64,000 bases of DNA. It comes from Zygnema cylindricum (taxonomy: Eukaryota; Streptophyta; Zygnematophyceae; Zygnematales; Zygnemataceae). Where the stretch lies: NCBI GenBank assembly GCA_037447655.1, contig JBBHKE010000176.1, forward strand, positions 62,001 through 126,000, read 5' to 3'. Below the pieces are notes generated by a model, which was given only the letters and a program-made list of their open reading frames with translations, did no database searches and was not told where the DNA came from. Position numbers and translations under genes: made by a program. Below are positions 11,682 through 22,269 of this stretch, in pieces; position 1 is the stretch's first letter; every line of letters starts with the position of its first letter.

Positions 11682-12740
11682 TCACAAACCCATTATAGCT
11701 TCACCCTTGTGAAATAAGACTTTTTGTGTGCTCAGTTCCACCACAGAATGCAAAGTTAGAATATGAGTTTTGGACACATTCACCCACTTTGACTTTTCCT
11801 CAAAAATGCAGCCACTATGGCAGGCAAAAACTCTGAATGAATACACCCTTGTATTGCCTGGACTCGCGTGAGTCTGCAGCAAAAAGAATCACTGAAAATG
11901 GTCAAGTAAATTGATAGATATGAATGGTCAAAGATGAGCCTTTTGTACATGAGCTCTCTCGGAGAGAGGCTGCTACCTACTATTTTTTTCTAAGTCCTAT
12001 CTCTCTCTTTAAAACTGTATCTACTGACGTGCGGCACCGATCTGTGTCGTACAGAAATGTACTGGTGCCAGTGTACTTTCTGTACGGCCATCGTACGACA
12101 TGGCCAAAATGTCGACACATGTCATCTACAGATTTGTTCACGTAATCCCTGGAGATGCCGTGATCCAATGTCATTTTGCCACGTGTCATCCTATGTGGCG
12201 ATAACCCCAAACCGCCGAAATCTTCTTTCGCGATCCCGGCATCCTTTCCGACCGTCCGATCGAAACCATGTTTTGATCGTAGCCGTCATAAATATGTGCG
12301 CAATATTTGTTATGTGTTCGAAACAAATGCGAGGTATCCGTTTCATATTGTACATTAAAATCGTACAAAAACTGTATTTATGCATTACGTATCTATATCT
12401 CGTTAAATGAACTAGTGTACGTGTCACATAATAAATATTTATCAAACCTCATATATCCTATCATTAATCCTAGACTTGTAGGTTAAGGCTACCGGCTAAT
12501 TTGACGGACGGCAAGTACCCGGATCAAATCCCGGGTCCGTCAAATATTTTAGGTAACTCTATCAAGATTTGCCTTCCTGTCCTCTTTGGACAGGCTAGGC
12601 AGCCATGGATCTAACTCCTCCTCAAGTCTTCAGTGACTGCGACAAGTGTGGGGACTTGAGTGAAGAGTTAAAGGCAAGCTGTCATTGTTTTGGCTTTTAT
12701 TTTACAATATCTAGACCTATAAAATACTTAAATTTCAACA
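11662..12740 (-). repeat. Chimeric LTR: last about 20 bp of family A joined to family F body (LTR F-1)
   Basis: Bases 11662-11681 are the terminal bases of a family A LTR (complement of GGAGGTCTCAGAGTTACA), joined to gag of A2 on the left. From about 11682 onward the sequence follows family F, but lacks its last roughly 105 bp compared with 20911-22080. The right end is a normal LTR start (TGTTGAAATT in the minus sense) beside a polypurine tract. It therefore acts as the 3' LTR of element F and records a deletion between neighbouring LTRs. The antisense tRNA-like module is at about 12469-12545, the U3 hairpin CTCAAGTC/GACTTGAG near 12621-12669. Confidence 0.78.
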
Positions 12741-14163
12741 CTCCCCTTATTTTCTAGTCTACTTTACTTTCAACTCCCTTCAAAAAAAAAAAAAAAAAAA
12801 AAAAAACATTTATATATATCTTCCTTTCCTCTTTCCTTTTTCCTTCATGAAGCTTCAAGCGAATACCTTTATATTTAAGAAAGTGTATTAGATGACCAAA
12901 AATAATTTCATCTTGTCAATCATACATTCTATTTTGCATGCCACTTTTCAAAAATCTGAGCAAAGATTTTATCCACCTCCTCCCTTTTTCTTCCAACCAA
13001 AATCCACTTTCCATATTCCATTTCCAACAATCAGCCCCATCCCCAATTTGCAACACATACTCAGATGCTAACCCTCTTACAAGCATAACTTTATAGAGGG
13101 TATCACTCCCATTAGTGATGTCAAAACCATTACCCCCCAAATTTATCCTTAAATCAAGAGTCCCCACTAAGTTCCTCGTAAAATCTACATCTTCCTAACT
13201 CATATTTTTATCCATGATTCTCATCCCATATTCTGAACTTTCCTTACTCTCTCCCATGGAATTCTTTCCACTATCACTTTCTAACTTTATTCCCAATAAT
13301 TATTTCTCCTCCCCTATACCTTTTCTTAAACATTCATCTTCTCCCCTATCCTTTAGAACCCCTTCTAGTTTCACGTCTCCCCTTTCCTCGGAATCCGTTG
13401 AAGTCTCCCTTTCCGACCAGTAATCTGTTTCCAAAATATCTATGAAATTATCCTCAATATTTTGAACTCCCTGAAGTATTTCCTCTCTCTTTACTTCCGT
13501 TATACCTCCAAAAGCATACTGTTGCTAACGTGAAATTTCTGGGTGCTTTTCTCTCTTCCTCATACTACCGATGTGGAGAAGCTCCAACATATCTTCATCC
13601 TCTTTCTCCTCTTCCCCTTCTTTCTCCTCATCCACATTCCAACTTCTATGTTCTTTCAAACAAGGGCATTCCTCTATATAATGACTTGGTTCCCTACAAA
13701 AGAAGCAAACCCCTTTTTTCAAAGCTCTCGTTTCTTTTCCTCTCCCTCTCTTTCTACCAAAGTTCCGATAAGGTTTACCTTTGTCTTTTTTCCTCTTATC
13801 ACGCTTCCGCTCGTCACCACCGTTCCTCTCATCTTGCTTCCGCTAATCACCACCAACTGTAAATGCATTCACTTTGTCACTTCCCCTACGAAGCTCCAAA
13901 GTGCTTTCCCTCACAAGAATTATCCCCATGGTAAAGCTCCAAGTCCGTGAGGAGATATCCATTTCTTGCATACGACAAATGATGTTTTCGTACTCATCTA
14001 AGAGTTTCATAAATTGTGTATTAATATTCCTCTCCTCAGATTCTACATATCCCGCACTAGGAAGCTCAACATATAGCGCAGCAATATCATTGCAAAACTG
14101 TATTATGCTACCGCCTATATAAACATAGACATCTATTTCTTGTTTTACTAATTTCTGCCTTTG
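12741..14163 (-). pseudogene. Element F internal remnant: RNase H scrap plus Gag C-terminal half
   Basis: After a polypurine tract complement at 12741-12754 comes a very degraded RNase H (LRINLGGNGFDITNGSDTLY, SEYVLQIGDGADCW at about 12916-13167). Then, after a large deletion of RT and integrase, comes a Gag C-terminal half. This Gag has a zinc knuckle CFFCREPSHYIEEC at about 13660-13715 and the conserved GIILVRESTLELRRGSDKV segment near 13900-13970. An acidic stretch (EEEKEDEDMLE) follows the knuckle. A run of 26 A at 12782-12807 lies near the polypurine tract. Its Gag N-terminal half continues on the far side of the nested element E at 20432-20910. Confidence 0.72.
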
Positions 14164-14168
14164 AATAG
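14164..14168. repeat. Target-site duplication AATAG, left of element E
   Basis: AATAG directly precedes the LTR E-1 terminus and is repeated at 20427-20431 directly after LTR E-2. This proves that 14169-20426 arrived as one insertion into Gag of element F. Confidence 0.85.
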
Positions 14169-15090
14169 TGTTGTTCTACAACCACCGGTGCAAGTGGAGG
14201 AGCAGCACTAGTAGTAGAAGTAGACATGATATTCTCTTCGAAGCTATCAAAAATTCTACGAAACAGCAGTCTTCAAGTGCTCACTAAATCTTATACAAGA
14301 ATCCAAACCTCACAAAACTCTTTTTGAATATAGAGTAGCACAAACAATGACAACTCCCAAAGTTTCAGCTCAATTGACGTTACAACACTCAAGATATAAT
14401 ACTCAGAAGTTTCCCAAAAACTGTCTGCAGTTTACTACTTGGAAGTTTGGATACAAAAACATTCTAAGTCCTAACTCTTATACTCTTAGTGAATATCTAC
14501 TTATAGTTGTCCTATTACATAATGCTGCATCGCCGATACAGGTGTTCCTAAGAGATATGTCCAAAACACAAAACTACCACTGAGATCTAATTACTTCTAA
14601 TCACGCTAAAACTAATTTACCACTATAGAATCACATTATTGAGAATCTGTACTAAGTGATTGTACAAATAGTCGCCGCCGGCTAGTTTCGTTTGTCGGGA
14701 TATGTGCACTCAATTGTTGTAAAGACATCTGTCAGTAAGCCATCTGTGAATCTCGTCCGTTGACTTGATTGTGTTCGACCATAGCAGCGCAGTCTAGTTC
14801 AAGATCATATTCGAATATCCGCAGCTTCGCCGCAACTGCGTTGTCCCATACAAAATATAGCCGCAGCTGCGTTTGTCTTGTTGCGTAGCAAATGCGTTGG
14901 TCCGTTTGGACCATATTAAAAATAATTGAAGCTGCGCTTGTTCCATTTGCGTCGCAGCTGCGCTGTTAGAATACTGGTGTCGGTACCATTAAAACTTTCA
15001 TTGTGCTTCAAGTGACGACGCGTATCCCTCTAGATCTATTTTCCCGCCGTCCTATAAATTTGGTGAGATTTAAGCTTTCAAAAACCAATA
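14169..15090 (-). repeat. LTR E-1 (3' LTR of element E), 922 bp
   Basis: In the minus sense it runs from TATTGGTTTTTG to GTAGAACAACA and includes the gag ATG near 14226 (MSTST). It has many GCAGCTGCG-type palindromes between about 14770 and 14970. The adjacent 15091-15100 carries the polypurine complement (TTTAGGGGAG in the minus sense). Confidence 0.87.
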
Positions 15091-15321
15091 CTCCCCTAAA
15101 GCTTTAGACTCAGTGTATAAGCGCAGCTGCGATGTCGTACTTAGTGCATCATGGCAGTATAGCAGCGCAGCCATAGCAGCGCAACATGGTAACATAGCAG
15201 CGCAGCTGTAGCAGCCCAACATGGTAACATAGCAGTGCAGCAAACCAACTAATCACTTGGGTCCACTACATCCTAATTTTGGGCTATCACAGCATGGCAG
15301 TATCGCAATGAAGCTAATTAC
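15091..15321 (-). other. 3' untranslated part of element E: polypurine tract and GCAGC-rich short repeats
   Basis: Between the polypurine tract and the end of RNase H lie about 230 non-coding bases. They contain repeated CATAGCAGCGCAG and CATGGTAACATAGCAG units between 15160 and 15245, resembling motifs inside LTR E. No coding potential is seen. Confidence 0.6.
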
Positions 15322-16857
15322 CTATTCACCCAATCCTACTGCATTCCTACAATAGTTTAGCTTGGGAGCAGGAAGAGCTTTAGTAAGCATATTAGCAACC
15401 ATTCTTACATCTGGCAGATAACATAATTTGATCACCCTAGAGAACACTTTTTCTCTTACAAAGTGTAATCGTACATCCATGTGCTTACTCTTGAAGTGGT
15501 GACTTGGGTTAGAGGAAATGGCAATGGCAGCCTGGTTATCACACCAGATCACCTGTGGCCCAACGTGCATGTATCCTAGTTTTGCAACATGGATTTCACC
15601 CATAAGAGTTCTTTGAGGGTCGAGCTTGCTACCATATATCCTGATTCCATTGTCGACTGCGCTGTAACCTTTTGAAGTTTGTTGCTCCAGCAGCACGTTC
15701 CGTTCCCAATCTGCAAAATGATTCTCGTGGTGGATTTTCGGCTTGGCATGTCGCCATAGCTTGCATCACTCCACGTTTGCAGCTTCACATCTCCTCCGCC
15801 TAGTGTGAGTTTGAGGTCTTTTGTCCCTGCCAAATATCTTAAGACTCTCTTTGCTGCATCAAAATCAGATTTTCTTTGATTCACAAGACTCCTGCTCAGT
15901 ACCCCGTCTGGTGCAACAATGTCAGGACGTGTACAGTTCCTGAAATATATTAAGCTTCCCACTATGTGTCTGTAAGGTATTTGTGTCATAGAATCATTCT
16001 CCCCTGACTCTGAATACTCGCTAACAATGACACTTGGTTCTGTCTCTTCTCCCTCTAACTTCTACTGATATTCCATTGGAGTTAGACATCCTTTTGCCCC
16101 CCGCATTCCATACTCATCTAACATGTTTCCAATAGCCTCTTTTTGAGTTAATTTTATTACTTTCTTATTTCTGTCCCTTTCTACATGAATACCCAAAATG
16201 TATTTTGCCTCAGCGAGATCTTTCATCTCGAATCGTGAGTTTAAAGCAGTTTTGATTTTGTTGATTTCAGGCATTGATTTGTTGATTAATTGTAAATTAT
16301 CTACCTACACTGCTATATACACTATTCCATTTTCACCCTTTAGAACATAGACAGAGTGATCAGAACTTATCTTTTGAAATCCTAGGCTAATTAGGAATTC
16401 ATCAAGCTTCAGATTCCACTGTCTGGGGGCCTGTTTTAGGCCGTACAGAGATTTTAACAACTTGCATACTAAGTGCTCTTTTCCCGGTTCTGCATACTTT
16501 TCAGGCTGCTGCCTGTAAATGGTCTCCTCTGGTTCTCCATGCAAAAATGTTGTCTTTACATCCATCTGATGTATTTCCATATCCTCTATAGCAGCTAGGG
16601 ACAACAAAATCCTAATTGTGGGAAATCTTACAATCGGAGAGAATGTTTCTTCGAAATTGATTCCTTCCTTTTGATTATAACCCTTTGCAACAAGTCTGGC
16701 CTTATATCGTTCAATGGTGTTATCGTGATTTAACTTCACATTGAATACCCATTTGCTGCTGATTGCCTTTCGGTCTGGAGGAAGTTCCACAAGCTCCCAT
16801 GATTGGGCCTCCATGATCGACTTCATTTCGTCGTTTGCTACCTCGATCTAGTGATTT
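15322..16857 (-). pseudogene. Element E: RT and RNase H, decayed
   Basis: Copia RT motifs are clear: KWVFNVKLNHDNTIERYKAR, YNQKEGINFEETFSPIVRF and SLYGLKQAPRQWN. The active-site YVDD reads stop-V-D-N, with TAG at 16305-16307 in place of Tyr and Asn for the second Asp, so catalysis is lost twice over. RNase H follows (SLIYFRNCTRPDIVA, TWSDASYGDMPSRKST, STMESGYMVASS, WCDNQAAIAI). A one-base deletion near 15580 splits RNase H, and TAG codons lie near 16060 and 16849. Confidence 0.92.
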
Positions 16858-16877
16858 TGCTCTGGTGATGAAAAGGC

Positions 16878-18181
16878 CTATTGGATAGTCAAGGGCTCCC
16901 CTAAGGCTGCCGAGTAGGCAACTTGAGAGCTTGCTAAAAGACGGCTGCTGGATCTTCTTCCCTCTAGAAATTCTGAGGCTGAGATCGTCGGATGCCGTGC
17001 ATTGCCCTGATTGCGCTGGTTACGCTGGTCGCGATCAGTATATAGCTGATTGTGCTGGTTGCGATCCTCGTATATTGACTGTTGTTGTTCTGGATGGAAC
17101 TGAACTTGTTGAGGAAGTTGGATAGAGTCTGACTCTGGAGTCACCACCGGAGATTGTTGCACCTGCGGGACAATTTCTTGCATGCAATCTAAAATGACAT
17201 ACTCCTATACTTTTTGCTACTTTTGCAGCTTTGTCATTTGAAATAAATCTATCGAGTCTAGTTCATCTTTGACAATGATATTCCTTGCTACAACTATTTT
17301 TTGCCTCTCACACATAAAGACTTTGTAACCTTTTGAGTGATCATCATATCCTAGCAAAATACGCGGTAATCCCTTCAGTTCCATTTTCCATCTTTCCGTA
17401 GATGTATCTAAGATAAAATATTTACTACCAAAGACTTTGAAATGGCTAACATCAGGTTTGCTACTTGTCCAGATCTCGTAAGGAGTAGATTCTACGGATC
17501 TTGATACTATCCTATTCTTAATATAAACTGCAGAATTTAGAGCCTCAGCCCACAATTTCGGATCCACATTTTTATCTGCGAGCATCGACCTAGAGCTCTC
17601 CGTGAGAGTTCTATTTAGTCTTTTCGACACCCCATTTTGTTCCGGTGAATATAGAACAGTCAGTAGATTACTTATACCTTCGTTGAGTAAAAAGGTTTCA
17701 AATTCTTTCAATGTATATTCACCACCATTGTCCGATCTGAGCTGCAAAATAGGTAAATTATGAAGTTTTTCAACATATGCTTTATACTGCTTCAAGTGAC
17801 CAAATACCTCACTCTTCTCCTTCATGAAGTAAACTTTTGTAAACTTGGAGAAATCATCGGTGAAAGTGACCATATATTTCATTTCCCCGGCAGATGGAAC
17901 CTTCGCAGGACTAAAAACATCCGAATGGATTTGTCGTAAAAGTATCGTGGACCGATGCTCAGTCTCTATAGGAAATGTTAGTCTGTGGATTTGCCCAAAG
18001 CGCAACCATCACATGTTTTGACCGGCTGATCTGTGATTGAGACACCCTCTATTTTTCGAGCAAAGACTATTTTTCTCAAACTATCATAGTGTACATGGCC
18101 TAATCTTTTATGCCACAACTCATCTGAATGTAAAACACCGGAGTACATAACATCATTCTCCTTGGTATTAGCCATATCCAT
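16878..18181 (-). pseudogene. Element E: GAG-pre-integrase, integrase and linker, decayed
   Basis: The pre-integrase domain reads LWHKRLGHVHYDSLRK and CDGCALGKS at 17978-18181. A one-base loss near 17995 shifts into the integrase frame (QIHSDVFSPAKVPSAGE, LRSDNGGEYTLKEFE, PEQNGVSKRLNRTL). The catalytic Glu position in NGVAER here reads NGVSKR, so the third acidic residue is gone. The C-terminal IN region (GLPRILLGYDDHSKGYKVF) is kept. The linker at 16878-17183 has Gln/Asn/Arg-rich repeats (HNQLYTDRDQRNQRNQGN), and TAG codons near 17205-17215 separate it from integrase. Confidence 0.9.
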
Positions 18182-18906
18182 TCAGTACATCTTGCTATTA
18201 TCTCTAGTACTAGTAACTGCGACTTTGCCATTTTTGCTAACAACCTGCCTACCATTTTTCAAATTAACCTCAAAGCCTTTACTCGCTACCAAGGACGTAG
18301 AAAACAGATTTTTCTTAAAGTCAAGCACAAATAAGTCATTGTGAAGAGTCCTTTCAATTGCTTTGCCCTCCACATCCACTAGCAAAGACACATCACCCAC
18401 AGCACGAGTCTGAACACTCATTCCACAAGCATAATAAATATTTTTCTCCGGCGTTGTTTTTCAGATTTTTGAAGATGGCTTTGTTCCAGCACATGTGGGC
18501 TGACGCTCCTGTATCCATTATCCATCCAAGGTCTTTCGCGCCCTCCATCGCTGCCGCCATAGCGAATAGATCCGTGTCATCCTCCTTAAAAAATGTCAGA
18601 GTCTCATCTTGGAGGGATGAAGACGCTGAAAACAGTGCATTTCCACGAGGTGTATGCCCCTTGAAACCTTTGTAAAACTGAATTTGTTGCCATCCCGGCC
18701 TGTATAGACCTGTATCGTTAGCTATTTTAAGCTTAGGACAAAATTTGTATCCATGACCTCTCTCACTACAATAAAAAACATGCATTGTTGGATTGTCTAT
18801 TTCCACCTTGATTAAACTGTCTAAACTAATTAGACTGATTTCTTTGCTGATTAAACTGTCCTTTCCTCTCAAAGTCTGAATTTAAAGCCTCTACCTGCTC
18901 AACATT
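18182..18906 (-). pseudogene. Element E: Gag C-terminal part and protease, decayed
   Basis: A zinc knuckle with one lost Cys (FYCSERGHGYKFC) near 18760-18790 is followed by the retropepsin motif WIMDTGASAHMCW near 18490-18540. The protease C-terminal part (DLFVLDFKKNLFSTS) lies in another frame at 18182-18421. Frameshifts and a TGA separate the pieces. The upstream Gln/Asn-rich stretch runs into a foreign LTR D fragment at 18907. Confidence 0.84.
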
Positions 18907-19029
18907 GGGTGCAGTCAAATTGTCAGTTTGCCTTCTTGGGCAGCAGTGGTTGTGGCTTAAAGTGGGTTAGTTAAATACTATCTAGAGGCTTCCTGTATTC
19001 TGTGGTCCAATGGAGGACACAGAATTGCA
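18907..19029 (+). repeat. Fragment of LTR D (last 123 bp) inside gag of element E
   Basis: These bases are nearly identical to the last 123 bp of the element D LTR and end exactly at its GAATTGCA terminus. They lie in the opposite orientation to element E. The next roughly 170 bp (19030-19200) do not look like copia Gag and may have come with it. I see no target duplication. Confidence 0.75.
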
Positions 19030-19563
19030 CGTCATATTTATTTCACTCGTACACTTACTCCCCCGATCCACAAATCTCTTCAAACCTCCACAGTACATCT
19101 GGTAAATATTTACGCACGAAACGTCGCGTGCGCACCAAATTTCACGTACGCGCGAAACTAAATCTTCAAAACAACATAGTGTACTTATAGTCCCAAATTT
19201 TTCCAGCCAATAATAGTTCTTCCTGGACATTAGCTTTTTCATAATAATTTTTAAAAGACTTCCAGATATCAATTGCTTTTTTTTCATTTTTATCCGAGAC
19301 ATAGCTAAGTCCTCAGATATACAGAATTTGAGAATCGAACGAGCTTGCATATTTTTCTTAGACCATGACGGATCAGATTCATCCAGAGAACCATCTAATA
19401 TGTCTAAAAGATGGACATTCTCAAAATGTGTCTCCACCATATCCGCCAAGTAGACATACTTTTCACCGGAAAAGATTGGAATTCTTGATGACAGGCCCAT
19501 AACCTGTTGTTCTATGACCACGGGTGTAGGTGGAGGAGCAGCGGTAGTAGTAGAAGTAGACAT
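19030..19563 (-). pseudogene. Element E: Gag N-terminal part, decayed
   Basis: Gag starts MSTSTTTAAPPP at 19563, inside LTR E-2. It continues VIEQQVMGLSSRIPIFSGEK across the LTR end and the primer-binding site, as in the other families. The following SWSKKNMQARSILKFCISED matches the central Gag helix region of copia. From about 19200 leftward the reading frame no longer resembles Gag, so the protein is cut here by the foreign insertion. Confidence 0.8.
19490..19504 (-). promoter_or_regulatory. Primer-binding site of element E (half-tRNA type)
   Basis: In the minus sense the bases just inside the 5' LTR begin GGTTATGGGCC. That is 11 bases complementary to the initiator tRNA-Met anticodon arm, after which the match is lost. 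Families A, B, C, D and F carry longer versions at the same place. Confidence 0.65.
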
Positions 19564-20426
19564 GATACACTCTCAGAAGCTATCAAGAATTCTATCAAGC
19601 AGCAGTCTTCAAGTGCTCACTAAATCTTATAAAAGCATCCAAACTTCACAAAACTCTATCAGAATATAGAGTAGCACAAACACTGACAACTCCTAAATTT
19701 TCAGCTCAATTTAACCAAGAACACCCAAGATATAATACTCGGAAGTTTCCAAAAAACTGTTTGCAGTTTACTACTTAGAAGTCTGGATACAAAAACATTC
19801 TAAGTCCTAACTCTTATACTCTTAGTGAGTATCTACTTATAGTTGTCCTATTACATAATGCTGCACCGCTGATACAGGTGTTCCTAAGAGATATGTCCAA
19901 AACAAAAAACTACCAGTGAGATCTAACTACTTCTAATCACGCTAAAACTAATTTACCACAATATAATCACATTACTGAGAATTTGTACTAAGTGATTGTA
20001 CAAATAGTCGCCGCGGGCTAGTTACGTTTGTCCGGATATGTGCACTCAATTGTTGTAAAGACATCTGTCAGTAAAACATCTGTGAATCTCGTCCGTTGAC
20101 TTGATTTTGTTCGACCATAGCAGCGCAGTCTAGTTCAAGATCATATTCGAATATCCGCAGCTTCGCCGCAACTGCGTTGTCCCATACAAAATATAGCCGC
20201 AGCTGCGTTTGTCTTGTTGCGTAGCAAATGCGTTGGTCCGTTTGGACCATATTAAAAATAATTGAAGCTGCGCTTGTTCCATTTGCGTCGCAGCTGCGCT
20301 GTTAGAATACTGGTGTCGGTACCATTAAAACTTTCATTGTGCTTGAAGTGACGACGCGTGTCCCTATAAATATATTTTCCCGCCGTCGTATAAATTTGCT
20401 GAGACTTAAGCTTTCAAAAACCAATA
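19505..20426 (-). repeat. LTR E-2 (5' LTR of element E), 922 bp
   Basis: It is collinear with LTR E-1 and the same length. Its outer end CCAATA is followed by the target duplication AATAG at 20427-20431. GCAGCTGCG palindromes occur between about 20110 and 20300. No antisense tRNA-like module is seen. Confidence 0.88.
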
Positions 20427-20431
20427 AATAG

Positions 20432-20910
20432 TCTCACTCTTATAAATCTAACTTAGTGCTTCCCATATCTCTGAACACTTCGTTAAGTTTATATGAGTGA
20501 TAGCTATGGACGTAGACACTTTTCTAAGTATGAGATGCTTTGCTATAGTGTTTTTGTATTCCCATATTTTTCTGTCATTTTCTTCATTTTTAATCCCTAC
20601 AAGTGATACCATAGCTAAGAGCCTAGCTCCCCTCACCATAGGTGTCCCTTTTTCCTTCTCCCCTATTTCCCCATCCACAACAAGGTTTTTCCCTTCACTT
20701 TCCATTGCATCTGAACTTCGGTTGATATTCTATGTAGCCTCAAATGATTCTCCATAGTAAGCTCCTTCAAAGCCAAGTGGCGAACATCTCACTTGTCCCG
20801 AAACAATTCCCCATAAGTGCTTCTCGAAAAGAAATCCCTCCATCATAAATCCCCAATAAGTGAAGTCTGTTCCATCAAACATATGCACCCTAGATGGTGG
20901 GCCCATAAAC
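20432..20910 (-). pseudogene. Element F: Gag N-terminal part
   Basis: Gag of family F begins near 20932 with the sequence after KEHIEFQFMGPPSRVHMFDG, its ATG having become AAG in this copy. The FTYWGFMMEGFLFEKHLWG and IVSGQV segments match Gag of element D. A second piece at 20448-20705 carries IAKHLILRKV and CSEIWEALS. It is interrupted by element E at 20431; its continuation lies at 13525-14163. Confidence 0.82.
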
Positions 20911-22080
20911 TGAAACTCTATGTGCTCCTTTGCCCACAGAAATCGCAGATCCAAAAGAAGCTTATCTAGATACTGCCGACTCCAAGTAGATATAAACCCA
21001 AATGATTGACCCGTTAACAATCACAAACCCATTATAGCTTCACCCTTGTGAAATAAAACTTTCTGTGTGCTCAGTTCCACCACAGAATGCAAAGTTAGAA
21101 TATGAGTTTTAGACACATTCACCCACTTTGAATTTCCTTTAGAAATGGAGCCACCCTGGCAGGCAAAAACTCTGACCGACTACACCCTTGTATAGCTTGG
21201 ACTCGCGTGAGTGCGCAGCAAAAAGAATCACTCAAAATGGTCAAGCAAATTGATAGATATGAATGGTCAAAGATTACCCTTTTGTACCTGAGCTCTTTCG
21301 AAGAGAGGCTGCTACCTACTAAATTTTTCTAGGTCCTATCTCTCTCTAAAACTCTATCTATTGACGTACGGCACCAATCAAATTATTGTGTCGTACAGAA
21401 AAGTACAGGTGTCGGTGTACTTTTTATATAGCCATCGCACGACATGGCCAAAATGTCGACACATGTCATCTCCGGATTCGTTCACATAATCCCCGGAGAT
21501 GCCGCTATCTAATGTCATTTTGCCACGTGTCATCCTATGTGGCGATGACCACAAACCGTCGAAATCTTCTTCCGCGATCTCGGCATCTTTTTCTGCCATC
21601 CGATCGAAACCAAGTTTTGATCATAGCCGTCATAAATACGTGCGCGTATTTGTTTTCTGTTCGAAACAAATGCGAGGTATCCGTTTTATTTAGTACATTA
21701 AAATCGTACAAAAACTATATTTATGCATTACGTATCTATATCTTGTTAAATGAACTAGTCTACGTGTAACATAATAAATATTTATCAAACCTGATATATC
21801 GTATCATTAATCCTAGACTTGTAGGTTAAGGCTACCGGCTAATTTGATAGGCCATAGGTATGTGGATCAAATCCAGGGTCCGTCAAATATTTTAGGTAAC
21901 TCTATCGAGATTTGCCTTCCTGTCCTCTTTGGACAGCCTAGGCGGCCAAAGATCTAACTCCTCAAGTCTTCAGTGATTGCGACAAGTGTGGGGACTTGAG
22001 TGAAGTGTTAAAGGCAAGCTGTAATTGTTTCGGCTTTTATTTTACAATCTCTGGACCTATAAAATACTTAAATTTCAACA
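20911..22080 (-). repeat. LTR F-2 (5' LTR of element F), 1170 bp
   Basis: In the minus sense it runs from TGTTGAAATT to ATAGAGTTTCA, followed by a 14 of 15 match to the half-tRNA primer site (GTTTATGGGCCCACC). Its length equals that of solo LTR F-3 at 28538-29707. It includes the G-box near 21521, the antisense tRNA-like module at about 21810-21890 and the U3 hairpin near 21960-22010. Its outer end interrupts gag of another A element. Confidence 0.87.
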
Positions 22081-22269
22081 GGATATGCATCTCTGGTGAA
22101 TTTGCTTCCTCCAAGCCCAAGAGGGATCCTAAGACTTGATGGACGCCTCACCTGTCCACTCACTATTCCCCAAAACCGTTTCTCAAATAGAGCTTCTGCC
22201 ATCATACATTCCTAGTATATGAAGCCATCTTCATTGAAGTTGGGCACCCTAGAGGGTGGGCCCATAACC
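22081..22269 (-). pseudogene. Element A3: Gag N-terminal fragment
   Basis: The fragment reads QVMGPPSRVPNFNEDGFIY, a stop where Trp is expected, then KRFWGIVSGQVRRPSSL and ends at SKFTRDAYP. It is truncated by LTR F-2. It carries a perfect 15-base half-tRNA primer-binding site at 22255-22269, next to LTR A-3. The rest of this element is not identifiable in the window. Confidence 0.83.

Larger units (their letters stand above)
14169..20426 (-). mobile_element. Element E: full-length copia retrotransposon, 6258 bp, nested in element F
   Basis: Two LTRs of equal length (922 bp) flank an internal region with all copia domains in order, and the whole is bounded by AATAG on both sides. By eye the two LTRs differ at several percent of positions, so this insertion is clearly older than element D. 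LTR E lacks the antisense tRNA-like module found in the other families, and its Gag and Pol are clearly diverged from A, B and D. All domains carry stops or frameshifts. Confidence 0.9.

Noticed and set aside
12782-12807. Poly(A) tail of a LINE or SINE or processed transcript
   Set aside because: The A run is next to an LTR and polypurine tract, with no LINE coding or target duplication around it; probably simple expansion.
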